Shown here one piece after another: positions 36,993-47,835 of a stretch of 64,000 nucleotides of DNA. The position numbers were made by a program, and so were the translations under genes. This DNA is from Platycarya strobilacea (taxonomy: Eukaryota; Streptophyta; Magnoliopsida; Fagales; Juglandaceae): contig CM072553.1 of NCBI GenBank assembly GCA_036898215.1, forward strand, positions 10,478,001 through 10,542,000, read 5' to 3'. The notes beneath the pieces are model-generated. The model saw nothing but the letters and a program-made list of their open reading frames with translations, had not been told where the DNA came from and did not search any database. Every line of letters starts with the position of its first letter. Position 1 is the stretch's first letter.

Positions 36993-39900
36993 TTAAGGTT
37001 GATAGACCGGGTCCGCAAATGGAATCTCTTCCACTTCCGGAACTTCTCTATCAATTAATATTTTAAGGCGCTGACCATTTACTTTAAAAATCCTACCATC
37101 TTTAGGATCCTCTATTTCTACCGCCGCATTTTCAAAAACATTCTTCACTACAAAAGGGCCGGTCCACCTAGACCGAAGTTTTCCTGGGTGCTTATGGAGT
37201 CTAGAGTCATATAAAAACACTCGATCATTGGGCTTAAATGTTTTTCTCAAAATATTTTTATCATGAAACGCTTTCATTTTAACCTTATAAATTTTAGAGT
37301 TCTCATAGGCATCATTTCTCAACTCCTCTAACTCAGTCAATTAAAATTTTCTGAATTTACCTGCTTCTCCTATGTCAAAATTGAAATGCTTGATAGCCCA
37401 ATAGGCTCGATGCTCGAGCTCCACAGGTAAATGGCAAGGCTTTCCAAAAACAAGTCTATAAGGTGACCTGCCTAAGGGAGTTTTAAAAGCTGTTCGGTAG
37501 GCCCAAAGTGCATCAACTAGTCTCAAAGACCAATCTTTGCGATCCGAGTTTACCGTTTTTTCTAAAATTTGCTTAATTTCCCTGTTTGCAAGTTCTACTT
37601 GTCCACTTGTCTGGGGGTGGTATGCAGTAGAAATTTTATGTACTACCCCATATTTTTTCATCAAAGCCTCAAAGGAACGGTTGCAAAAATGTGTACCCCG
37701 GTCACTAATAATAGCACGTGGTATACTAAACCGAGATAACACATTCTCTTTAAGGAATTTAATTACCGTCTTGTTATCATTGTTCCTGCAAGCTGCTGCT
37801 TCAACCCATTTTGACACATAATCCACTGTCACAATAATATATTGATATCCAAAAGAAGGAGGAAATGGTCCCATAAAATCAATACCCCAACAATCAAAAA
37901 TTTCAATCACTAAAATTAGGTTCAAAGGCATCATATTACGATGGGACATGGCTCCTAATTTTTGACACCTTTCACATGAACGACAATAGATGTTTGCATC
38001 CTTAAACCATGTGGGCCAATAAAATCCACACTGCAAAATTTTTGCAGCGGTTTTCTTCATTGAAAAGTGGCCTCCACAAGCTTGGGAGTGACAAAATTCC
38101 AAGACGCTAGCAATCTCTTCATCAGGAATGCAACGCCTCAAAATTTGGTCAGGGCAGTATTTAAAAAGAAGAGGGTCATCCCAATAGAACTTACGTACCT
38201 CAGTCATGAATTTCCTCTTATCCTGAGCGTTCCAATCCACCGGTATCTCACATGTAGCCAAATAATTCACAATATGAGCAAACCATGGTAGAGAAGTAAT
38301 AGAAAGTAAATGCTCATCGGGAAAATCATCCCTGATTGGCAGATGGTCAGAGGTTTCCTCAAATGTGAGTCTCGAGAGATGGTCGGCCACTACGTTTTCC
38401 ACTCCTTTCTTGTCTTTGATGGTGATGTCAAATTCCTGCAAAAGTAAAATCCACCGTATTAGTCGTGCCTTAGCATCCTTCTTTGTGAGAAGGTACTTAA
38501 GGGCTGCATGATCTGTGAAAATAATAATAGGAGAACCAATCAAATAAGAGCGAAATTTATCCAAAGCAAACACTACAGCTAGCAACTCTTTTTCAGTGGT
38601 TGAGTAATTCATTTGAGCATTATTTAGAGTCCTACTAGCATAGTAAATAACAAAGGGCTTCCCCTCCCTTCGCTATCCAAGAACAGCGCCTACAGCATAA
38701 TCACTAGCATCACACATAATCTCAAAAGGCAAGGTCCAATCCGGTGGCTGCATTATAGGTGCTGAGGTAAGCTTGCCAATTAGCATTTTAAATGCCTCTT
38801 GACAAGCTTGTGTCCACTCAAATGGGGCATCTTTAGCTAGGAGGTCACATAGTGGTCTGGATACAGTGGAGAAATTCTGTATGAACCTCCTATAAAAGCC
38901 CGCATGACCAAGAAATGATCTCACATCCTTTACTGTCTTAGGCGTAGGCAATTTAGAAATTAATTCAATCTTGGATTGATCAACCTCTATCTCTCTGGAA
39001 GAAATAATATACCCTAAAACAATGCCTGAAGGTACCATAAAGTGGCATTTTTCCCAATTTAAGACCAGTTCCTTCTCCTCACAACGGGTCAACACTTTCT
39101 CTAGATTCAATAAACATGCATCAAAAAAGGATCCAAAAACAGTCAAGTCATCCATAAACACTTCCATGCTATTTTCAATCATGTCACTAAAGATACTCAT
39201 CATGCAACGTTGAAAAGTGGCGGGTGCATTACACAATCCAAATGGCATTCTACGAAAAGCATAAGTACCAAAAGGACAAGTGAAAGTGGTTTTATCCTGA
39301 TCTTCTAATGCAATTTCAATTTGATAATAGCCAGAATAACCATCCAAGAAACAGTAGAAAGGATGACCAGCCACACGCTCAAAAATCTGATCAACAAAAG
39401 GGAGAGGGAAATGGTCTTTCCGGGTGGCGGCATTCAATTTTCTATAATCAATGCACATCCGCCACCCAGTCACAAGATTGGTGGGGACTAACTCTCCCAG
39501 GTCATTCTTTACTACAGTAACACCAGACTTTTTAGGAACAACCTGTGTCGGACTAACCCATTTACTATCAACAATAGGGTATATGATTCCTGCGTCTAAC
39601 AGTTTTAATACTTCATTTTTCACCACTTCTTTCATAGTGGGATTAAGCCTACGTTGTGGGTCTCTACGAGGGTTAGCTCCTTCCTCCAAATTAATTTTAT
39701 GTGAACAAATCAAGGGACTAATACCTTTTATATCAGCAATGCTCCAACCTAAAGCTGACTTATGCTCACTGAGAACCTGAATTAATTTCTCACATTGAGA
39801 TTCAGACAATTCAGATGAGATAATAACAGGAAAGGTATCACCTGGACCAAGGAAAACATGCTTCAAACCCTTAGGCAAAGGCTTCAATTCAACTTTGGGT

Positions 39901-41093
39901 GCTTCCATGCTTGAAGGAATCTGTCTTTCACTCTTCTCGGGCAATTTCTCGAACTTCGGTTGCCATTTTTGTGTGCCGTAATCTTGAGTTCTGTTGAAAA
40001 TAGAACAAATATCAACCATATCAGATGAATCAGTAATGGAATCAAACTCAGAATTAACCAAAAAATGCTCAAGGGGATCAAAATCATGAGTTTCCAAAAC
40101 TCCCCTATCCATCAGTGAATCAATCATATATGTCTGGTGGCACTCATGATCCTCCTCCGGTTGTTTTGCAATATGGAAGACATTCACCTCCAGAGTCATG
40201 TTTCCAAAAGATAGCTTCATGAGCCCATTCCTGCAATTGATAAGAGCATTAGCAGTGGCAAGGAAAGGCCTACCTAAAATTAGAGGAATTTTAGAGGTAG
40301 TATCAACAACAGAGGTGGTATCTAAAATCAAGAAATCAACAGGATAATAAAATTTATCAATTTGAATCAAAACACCCTCTACCACCCCCCGGGGTACTTT
40401 AACTGAACGGTCAGCCAGTTGCAATACCACAGTGGTTGGTTTGATTTCTCCTAGCCCCAACTGCAAATAAATAGAATAAGGCATAAGATTCACACTGGCT
40501 CCTAAATCTAGCAAAGCTTGTCCAAACTCCTGATTTCCAATGCTGCATGCGATGGTTGGGCACCCGGGATCCTTGTACTTGGGAGGAATCCGTTGCTCAA
40601 TCAGAGCACTAACTTGCTCTGTCAAGAACGCTGTCTTCTTCACGTGGTGTCTCCTCTTGACTGTGCACAAATCCTTGAGAACTTTTGCGTAAGTAGGAAC
40701 TTGTTTAATTACATGCAAAAAAGGGAGATTGACTTTTACCTGTTTGAGATTCTCCAGGATTTCATTGTTAGGATCCATAGTTAGCTTGCTTGATTTCAGA
40801 GCTTGAGGGAATGGTACCTTAACATGGCTCTTTGTCACCTCTGGTTCCTTGGGTAGCTCGGGGGCACTCCTATCTTGATCCTTCTCCACATCCTCTGATT
40901 TATCCGTTGTTGGGATGTGTAATGAGTTATCATTACGAGTCACAATGGCATTCATATCCTTCAAATTCTCTTGTGCCATGTGTTGACCATGGGGAGTGGA
41001 CTGAGCTTGAGAAGGAAACTTACCTCGCTTAGTCACACTCAAGGAGCTCATCAGTTTTGATACTTGATTCTTTATTTCTTTATTTTCTTCCAC
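36993..41093 (-). pseudogene. pol: Athila pol: protease, reverse transcriptase, RNase H, integrase
   Basis: In order along the minus strand: protease with LLDLGASVNLMP; reverse transcriptase with VFMDDLTVFGS; RNase H starting CDASDYAVGAVLG and continuing STTEKELLAVVFALDKF; integrase zinc motif (H..C..C, CHSQACGGHFSMKK ... CRSCERCQKLG) and the catalytic core with DFMGPFPP, ISDRGTHF and TSGQVELANREIK; then a GPFVVKNV C-terminal domain ending at 36993. In-frame stops at 38673-38675 (TAG) and 37341-37343 (TAA) split it into three frames. Otherwise it is open, so decay is slight. The products would copy and integrate the element in the nucleus. Confidence 0.9.
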
Positions 41094-41096
41094 AAC

Positions 41097-42428
41097 CTAC
41101 GTAATCAAAGATTCAAACTTTTGGTTAGTCTTACCCTGTGCTTCAATAAAAGCATGCAAAGTGTCTTCTAAAGGACTCCTAGACGATGTAGGTGCATGAT
41201 ATGGTGCAGGATATGATCTAGTGGGTTGTGCAGGTGGTGCAGGTAATGCAAGTGGCTGGTTTTCGGACTTCCAACTAAAATTGGGGTGATTACGCCACCC
41301 CGGATTGTAAGTCTCAGAGAAAGGTGTAAAAGGCTTCTTGTACATGCCTAAGGCATTACATTGTTTCTCATACAACCCTCTCATCTCAGCAAATGTGGGA
41401 CACTCTTGGACGAGGTGATCTACCCCTCCACACACAAAACATGGCCCAGAAGACTCTGCATGATTAGCCAAGTGTGCTGGCTTCAAGTTCTTGGCCTTTA
41501 GCAATTCTAGCTCCCTAGTAAGCACCTCAACCTTAACCTTCAAGTTATCTTCCTCCCTGAGATGGTAAATTCCACCACCGTTTGGGTTATCTATAGGTCG
41601 TGACCTATTTGTGCTCTCAGTCGCACTAGGTCCAGTCCAAGTGTGAGCTTTTTCAGCGAGCTCATTGAGGTACTCTATGGCCTCATCAGGATTTTTCTGC
41701 AAGAACTCACCATTACACATCATCTCCACAAATTGGAGCTCTCTAGGTGTAAGCCCCTCATAGAAGCAACTCACCAGACGCCAACTCTCATACCCATGGT
41801 GAGGGCACATACTCAATAGCTCCTTAAATCTTTCCCAAGACATATATAAAGTCTCACTGTCCTTCTGTGCAAAAGTGGAGATCTGTCTTTTTAAAGCATT
41901 GGTCTTATGTTGGGGAAAATATTTATTAAAGAAAGCCTGAGTCATCTCATTCCATGACCCAATGGATCGTGGTCTCAGCGAGTATAACCAACTCTTAGCT
42001 CTATCCTTCAAAGAAAAATGGAAGAACTTAAGTCTCACAATGTCATCAGTTGCATTTTGACTATGAAAAGTCGCAACTACCTCCTCAAATTCCCTAATAT
42101 GCACATATGGATTTTCATTTTCCAACCCATGAAAAGTAGGGAGTAGCTGTATCACTCCCGTTTTAACATCAAGTTGATGCGTATTGGGTGGAAACATTAT
42201 GCATGATGGTATGGCTGTACGTGTAGGGTGGAGATAATCATGAAGGGTCTTAGTGGGTTGATTCTCGTGTTCACTCATATTTTCAGAAACAGAAGAAGTA
42301 TCAAACAAAGGATTAGAAAAATTAGACACTGAATTTGACTCTATCACAGGCCTACAAGCAAATCGACCTAATGTGTCTCTATACCTATTATGCATGCAAA
42401 AATAAAAATAAAAAAAATAATGCAGCAA
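41097..42428 (-). pseudogene. gag: Athila gag
   Basis: The frame encodes a capsid-like retrotransposon gag domain (AKSWLYSLRPRSIGSW, YFPQHKTNALKRQI, YMSWERFKELLSMCPHHG) followed by a zinc knuckle CFVCGGVDHLVQEC of the CX2CX4HX4C form and a Pro-rich tail. The likely start is the internal Met at MHNRYRDTLG. It ends in a TAG (41097-41099) that is in frame with pol, so it is either a mutated codon or a natural gag-pol stop. Gag packages the element RNA into particles. Confidence 0.85.
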
Positions 42429-42514
42429 GTAAAAAGAGGGAACGAAGTTACCGCTTTTACAAACTGCTGAAAAGGGAAAAAAAAAAAAAACTATCCAACA
42501 ATTCTTCTACCGTC

Positions 42515-42532
42515 TCCCCGGCAACGGCGCCA
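42515..42532 (-). promoter_or_regulatory. Primer binding site, tRNA-Asp
   Basis: The minus strand reads TGGCGCCGTTGCCGGGGA, complementary to the 3' end of plant tRNA-Asp, five bases inside the 5' LTR. This is the minus-strand primer site used by Athila-type elements. Confidence 0.85.
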
Positions 42533-42537
42533 AAATT

Positions 42538-43763
42538 TGATAACGCCCAAAGAATAACGCGGTAATTGTAGTTCAGCTTTGGGGTGTCGATTCTACAGGG
42601 AGACAATTAAAAGAAAAGTAAAATAGCAAAAAAAAAATAAAAAAATTAAATGATTAACTGATTAATGAGAAAAGAAAATTTGATTTTAAATGAAAATGAA
42701 AATTAAACAAAGTAAATAATGAAAAAGTAATCAAAATTGACGAACAGTAGAGTGTCGGGAATCCCTTACACATATCCGGTATTTTTAATTATTTTCAATT
42801 CACTGATAACTCAATTGAGAATTCAATTCCGTAATTCTCAATCAGAAGATATGAAATTATAAACCAAAAATTAAATCAAATGTAATTTTTTGAAAAATCA
42901 TTCATCACTTTAAATCACACAAATTATTATTCACATTGAGAAAATCCAACGACGACAACATACCCAAGGAGCAATATTGCAGCAGAGAATTAAATCAATA
43001 TAAATAATCAATGGATCCAAAAATAATTAAAGAATAAATTCATTCAATAGAAAAAGCATGACTGAATCTATAAATGAAATAAATTCCAAAATTATTCGAA
43101 AAAGAAAACACTGACAATATTTTGAGAATAATAAAACAAAGAATTTTAATAGTTGAAAATCAAATACATAAATTAAAAATAAATTAAAAATACCATCTAG
43201 TGTGCAAGTTCATCCCTAACCCTACTTGAGAATTTAGTTATCCATGAATAGAATAGAGAACAAAAATCTCAAAAAGAAAATCATCATCTGCGTTCGTCTT
43301 CTTCTCACGTTCACACTGCTGCTCACGTTCACGCTTCTTCGTTTCACCTTGCGGCCGTCTGCCTCCCAAACGTATGAGTATAAGTGTATATATATATGCT
43401 GAATGTCATGCGGCTTAATTCCCTTCTTTTTCGTTTACGTACAAACATATATATATATATATTTATATATAAGTTGCCGTGTTGCTTTAAGACTCTTATA
43501 CGTTGCCTTGTTTCAATTCAATTGATAGCCTTTGTGATGAATTAAACTTCTTGTGCTTTTCTCCCTCTTCATCTAAAAAATAAAAAATAAAATAAAATAA
43601 AATAAAATAAATGAAAAAAATACAAATAATGCTTAAAAACATCTCAATGTAAATAGAAATCTAATTAAATAAAATAAGTGAAATCCAATCATTTCTATTT
43701 TCATTATTTGCAATTTAATCAAATATTAGGATATTTAGAGTGTACTTTCGCGCACTCATCACA
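42538..43763 (-). repeat. Athila 5' LTR
   Basis: This is the partner of 34102-35325. On the minus strand it starts TGTGATGAGTGCGCG and should hold the promoter; TA-rich stretches at 43388-43465 are candidates for the TATA region. Confidence 0.9.
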
Positions 43764-44077
43764 AATATATCATACACCTATGTATATATACATACATATA
43801 TATATATTAACTAATAATATAACCATACCACTTTTATAATGAAATATATAATATATAACTAATTACTTATGTTTATATATTTAATATACTTCATAAATAT
43901 ATTTTATAATTTATATAATAATAAGTTGATAAAATTTAAAAATTTCATATACTAGTATATGAGAACCAAATATGAAATAGATTATGCTATCATATTATGT
44001 GTATGTATTAATAATATATGTAGATACATAATATATTATTATTATAAATAAATATCAATTAGTTAGATATTAATTAT
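43764..44077. other. AT-rich spacer
   Basis: About 310 bp made largely of TATA/ATAT text separates the intact Athila element from an older LTR fragment. No gene or clear element is seen. Confidence 0.6.
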
Positions 44078-44918
44078 TGATAATGCCCAAAGAATAACGC
44101 GATAATTGTAGTTCAGTTTTGAGGTATCGATTCTAGAATGAGATAATTAAAATAATAGTAAAATAGTAAAGAAACTAACAAAAATTAAATGATTAATGAG
44201 GAAAGAAAATTTGATTTTAAATTAAAATTAATATTAAACAAAGTAATTAATGGAAAAGTAATCAAAGTTGACGAACAATAGAGTGTCGGAAATCCCTTAC
44301 ACATATCCGATATTTTAATTATTTTTAATTCACTAATAATTCAATTGAGAATTCAATTCCATAATTCTGAATTGGAATATATAAAATTATAAATCAAAAA
44401 TTAAATCAAATATAACTATTTAAAAAATCACTCATTACTTTTAAATTGATATTCATATTGAGAAAATCTAAAGACAATAATATACCTAGGGAGCAATATT
44501 GCAGCAATAAATTAAATCAATATAAATAATCAATGGATCTAAAAATAATCAAAGAACAAATCTATTCAATAGAAAAAATATGACTGAATCTATAAACGGA
44601 ATAAATTCTAAGATTATTTGGAGAAGAAAATATCAATAATATATTGAGAATGATAAAACAAAGAGTTTTAATAAATTAAAAACTAATTATATGAATTAAA
44701 AATAAATTAAAAATATCATCTAGTGTGTAAGTTCATCCATAATCTTACATGAAAATTTAGTTATCTATATACATGATGAATAATAAAATTCTCGGAAGAA
44801 AAAGCAATGAAACGGCAGCCATCAATTATTTCTACCGTTTGTGCCTCTACATACGTTCTAGCCCTTGATCTCCTTTCTTTCTTTTCAAACGACGCAAAGT
44901 AACAATATATATATATAT
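44078..44918 (-). mobile_element. Older, truncated Athila-type LTR
   Basis: Starting TGATAATGCCCAAAG, it follows the LTR at 42538 for over 800 bp with many substitutions and small gaps. It breaks at a TA microsatellite (about 44904-44918) where viral sequence begins. The remainder of this LTR may resume after 58757 (GAGTTGCCGTGT there resembles AAGTTGCCGTGT in the LTR). Confidence 0.7.
44904..44918. repeat. TA microsatellite at the left viral junction
   Basis: A short (AT)n run is followed at once by pararetroviral coding sequence from 44919. A matching (TA)n run lies at the right edge of the viral block (58738-58757). Confidence 0.8.
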
Positions 44919-45759
44919 ACCTGATACTATTGATTATGGGGAAGAAGTTTATGAGCATGAGTATGATTTTGAAAGTCAAAATCATTTTGAGTATTCTCCA
45001 GACTTGGTTGATGAGTCTGATTCTGATCATCTGTATCAAGGTGGTGTTGGTACAGTTCTTCCATCTTCTTTTATTTCTTCTATTCCGATCAATATTAAGT
45101 CTTTTATAAGACCAAGTGTTGATCATCCTGAGAAAATTGAGCCTCAAAAGGTTATTGAAAAACCCTTTGAAATTGATATGATTTCATTAGTTAATGAATT
45201 CAAAAATATTGAAAACCGGCATAAGCATGTAGCCTATGCCAGATATTTTAGTCAAACCCAAAAACAAAGGGTTAGACGCAAGTGGAAAGAATTGATGAAT
45301 GCTCAACAAAGGCATATTCTTTTCTTTGATTTTCTTGAAAATCATTATGATTTTAAGAATCTTAATTTTAAAGATAAGTTTTTAAACTATTTAAAAACTT
45401 TTTCAAAGAAAGCCGAAGACAAGTTTCCCTTGGAAACAAAATCTTCAAAGGCTTCAGCAAGTTTTTCTAAACTTGTTGCTGAGAAAATTATTTCAGAAAA
45501 AATTTTACCAGAAAATAGACAAAATTCAAAGCCTGTTAGTATCCTAGAAAAGATTGATCAAATGCTAGCTGAGATACAGCTAGAAAAGCAAAAACCTTCT
45601 TCTAATATCTCTGATAAGAGTAGAAAGGATTTTATTTCAGTTTCAAAAATTTCTGCAGATAAATGTTTGGATAAATCTGTAGATTCTATAATGTCTTTCA
45701 GTGCTCCTCTCAAAAGGAAGCATTTGAAAAAGTGTACAATAGGCTCTGATACCATATAA
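44919..45759 (+). pseudogene. Inverted fragment of pararetroviral capsid-region ORF
   Basis: The plus strand encodes the same N-terminal and central segment as the large minus-strand ORF at 54871-57099 (shared text includes FEYSPDLVDESDSDHLYQ and RVRRKWKELMNAQQRH). The match covers 44919-45730 here and 56238-57047 there. After the basic KRKHLKK the frame runs into a leader that points the other way and stops at 45759. It is therefore a rearranged, truncated piece. Confidence 0.85.
45742..45754 (-). promoter_or_regulatory. Pararetrovirus tRNA-Met primer site
   Basis: The minus strand reads TGGTATCAGAGCC, complementary to the 3' end of initiator tRNA-Met, the primer site that marks position 1 of caulimovirid genomes. 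It lies about 420 bp downstream of the TATA site at 46175 on the same strand. Confidence 0.85.
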
Positions 45760-46067
45760 AGCAGAAGTAGAGACAGAGGAACAAAAGACAGAAAAGGAGT
45801 AGAAGATAAAAGAAAGGAACAGAAGCGAAATGCAGAGATGCAACAGTTAAGAGGCGGCAAAGCCGACCAATGCATGAAAAATTAGAAGGCGAAAATTCAA
45901 ATGCAAAGGGAAATGGAGTCCCGTCGGGGACACTGTGAGGGTATGACCGATCTCCGTACCAAGGTAACGGCCCTGATTCCGATTAATAGGTGGCAAAGCC
46001 GACCATATGAATGAAATGCATAAATAATGAAAATAAAACATGAATAAAACCATTCATATTATTCATT

Positions 46068-46420
46068 TTCAAGGCTCACAAGATTACAAGATTTGCAGAG
46101 AGGATTCCTTACAAGTTTTCTTATCGCAAGAAAGGGGTGGAATGAACTCTGCCTTCAACTAAAACTAAGCTCTCCTTATATAGATGGAGAGGTAATACAA
46201 AAGAAACCCGGAGTCAGTCACAGGAGACAAACAAAAGAAAAGCGGCCGAAAGTAGCCGAAAGTAAAAAGCAAATAGTAACCACACCACGTGATTATTATT
46301 TGAAAAAGTAAAGTTGTCGGCGCCGAAAGCTGGGCTGACAGGCAATGATGTTGTCTGCACCGAAAGATGTTTTGTCTTCTAGTGCTGACTGGCTCAAAGG
46401 GTGTCGGCAGTGGGACATCT
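46068..46420 (-). promoter_or_regulatory. Pararetroviral promoter and intergenic region, copy 1
   Basis: On the minus strand, a G-box (CACGTG, 46286-46291) lies about 105 bp upstream of TATATAAG (46175-46182). Repeated CCGAAAG motifs lie at 46235-46260. The block is shared with 53920-54260. Spacing to the primer site fits a pregenomic RNA promoter. Confidence 0.7.
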
Positions 46421-46649
46421 TGTCTTCATCTGCTGACTGATCTTGATTTTGGACCGTCAATTATGGTTCTCCGAGATCAGGCGAAGAGTACTCTTTGTCG
46501 TGCCCAAAATATTTGTACAGATCGTCAGAGTCATGTTCTGACTGTTCTGATTCACTGCTGGCTTCTTCATCGATGGACTGCTTCAATAGCATCATGCTAT
46601 TGTGTTGTCCTTAGATCTGTTTCTTAAGTATCTCCAGCATCTCTTTGTT

Positions 46650-47835
46650 CTACTTCTTCTTGGAATCTTTCTTCGAAGAGGCTGAACTTTCTGTATCTGA
46701 ATCTTTCTTCTTTGGAGAAGAAGAAGGCTTCTTTTCTGATGAAATCTTTTTCTTCTGTTTGGAAGATGAACTTGGAGTATCCTTAGGCTCAAGGAGTGGA
46801 AAAGGAAACTCGATCTGGTTTTTTGACTTAGGTGATGAAAACTCCTCTTGGTCTTTTAGATTTGGTGCTGAGACAGGAAAATCCTTTAAAGCTTTAGTCA
46901 AAAAATTATCAGGGATCTGGGTTTTATCCCAATATTTAACATAAAATCTGCGAACAAGAATGTCTGCAGTTTTCTCATAAGTCCAATTAAGGATCTATGG
47001 TAATTTGTAACGAGCACAAAACTGAATTAAAAATGAAAATTTAGAATGAGGGGAATCCATTTTTGGGGTTACTAATTTAATATGATCCAGCACAGGCTGG
47101 AGGCTCAAGGGATAAATATCTGGAATGGGGCCAAAAGATTGGCACCATTGGATGAACCAAAGAGGGATATTTGGAACGAATTTTTTATCAAAATTAAAAA
47201 ACCAAGAATGAGACATACTTGGTGTTTGATAAAAAGGAAAATGGAGTCAGGCGTCGATATAATCATGATAATTATATCTAATCTAGGTATCCGGAATACT
47301 TTTAAGAGTATTCGGATTTTGTCCCCATTGATCAGGTGTTAGAATTCTGACGATAAAACAAGAATGGGAAAAGATCTTTGAAGGATTCACTTTATCATAA
47401 AGAGGTTTCAAGTAGATCGATCACGTATGGGTGAGAATAGAAAGAAAATTTTTTTAATTTTTTTTCTGGATTACGAGGAACCTAGTGCCATCCTGGCGAA
47501 AAATAATGAAAAGCGATTTGGAAAGGATCTGTTTCTACAATATTTTCAATGTAGAACAGACTCTGAAAATGCGATTTTTGAAAACTTTCTGCTTTGTTGG
47601 GAGCAGGAAATCTGGGTCTTGTTCTTCCCAAAGGGTTGGACAAGGGATCATGTGGCATAGTGACTGCCATGGCAAAAGAACTTGGGGTTACTGGTCTAGG
47701 CATCGTGCCTAGAACAGTATATCTATTTGCAACTTCCAGTGGGGAAGTTGCCATCAAAAGGGAAGCAGGAGGTGCTGGGAGAGGTGGAGGCCTCTGGGAG
47801 CTCTCAGGCTTCTCTGGTTTCTTTTTCTTACTCAT
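46650..47835 (-). pseudogene. Pararetroviral second ORF, broken
   Basis: The start ATG (47833-47835) overlaps the stop of the RT frame in the form ATGAGTAA, a typical coupled arrangement. A Pro-rich N-terminus (RPPPLPAPPAS) contains TSPLEV, encoded by a perfect hairpin at 47729-47751. A stop at 47482-47484 and at least one frameshift follow. The rest is recognisable in pieces: MSHSWFFNFDKKF and PLWFIQWCQSFGPIPD (47216 to about 47090), then a Ser/Lys-rich tail ending at 46650. Position after RNase H fits the second ORF of florendovirus/petuvirus-like genomes; its role is unknown to me. Confidence 0.6.
47729..47751. repeat. Single hairpin unit in the second viral ORF
   Basis: GCAACTTCC, loop AGTGG, GGAAGTTGC: a perfect 9-bp stem with a 5-nt loop. 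Stem core and loop are the same as in the arrays at 54851-55734 and 58189-58730. Confidence 0.9.

Larger units (their letters stand above)
34102..43763 (-). mobile_element. Athila-type Ty3 retrotransposon, full length, broken coding region
   Basis: A 9.7-kb element lies on the minus strand with two similar LTRs (34102-35325 and 42538-43763), a tRNA-Asp primer site, gag, protease, reverse transcriptase, RNase H and integrase in that order, and a polypurine tract. Gag with the text SWERFKELLSMCPHHG and the tRNA-Asp site favour the Athila lineage. No env-like frame is found between integrase and the 3' LTR. Sparse LTR differences indicate a fairly recent insertion. No matching target duplication is seen (CAAAT left, AATAT right). 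Confidence 0.9.

Noticed and set aside
36746..37054. Minus-strand ORF with Phe-rich hydrophobic stretch
   Set aside because: It overlaps the end of pol and derives from a low-complexity AAAAC/GTTTT run.
34097..43768. 5-bp target duplication of the Athila element
   Set aside because: The flanks CAAAT and AATAT do not match, so none is claimed; later rearrangement on the right side is possible.
46592..46944. Acidic plus-strand ORF and a second minus-strand ORF
   Set aside because: They are shadows of the Ser/Lys-rich tail of the second viral ORF in other frames.
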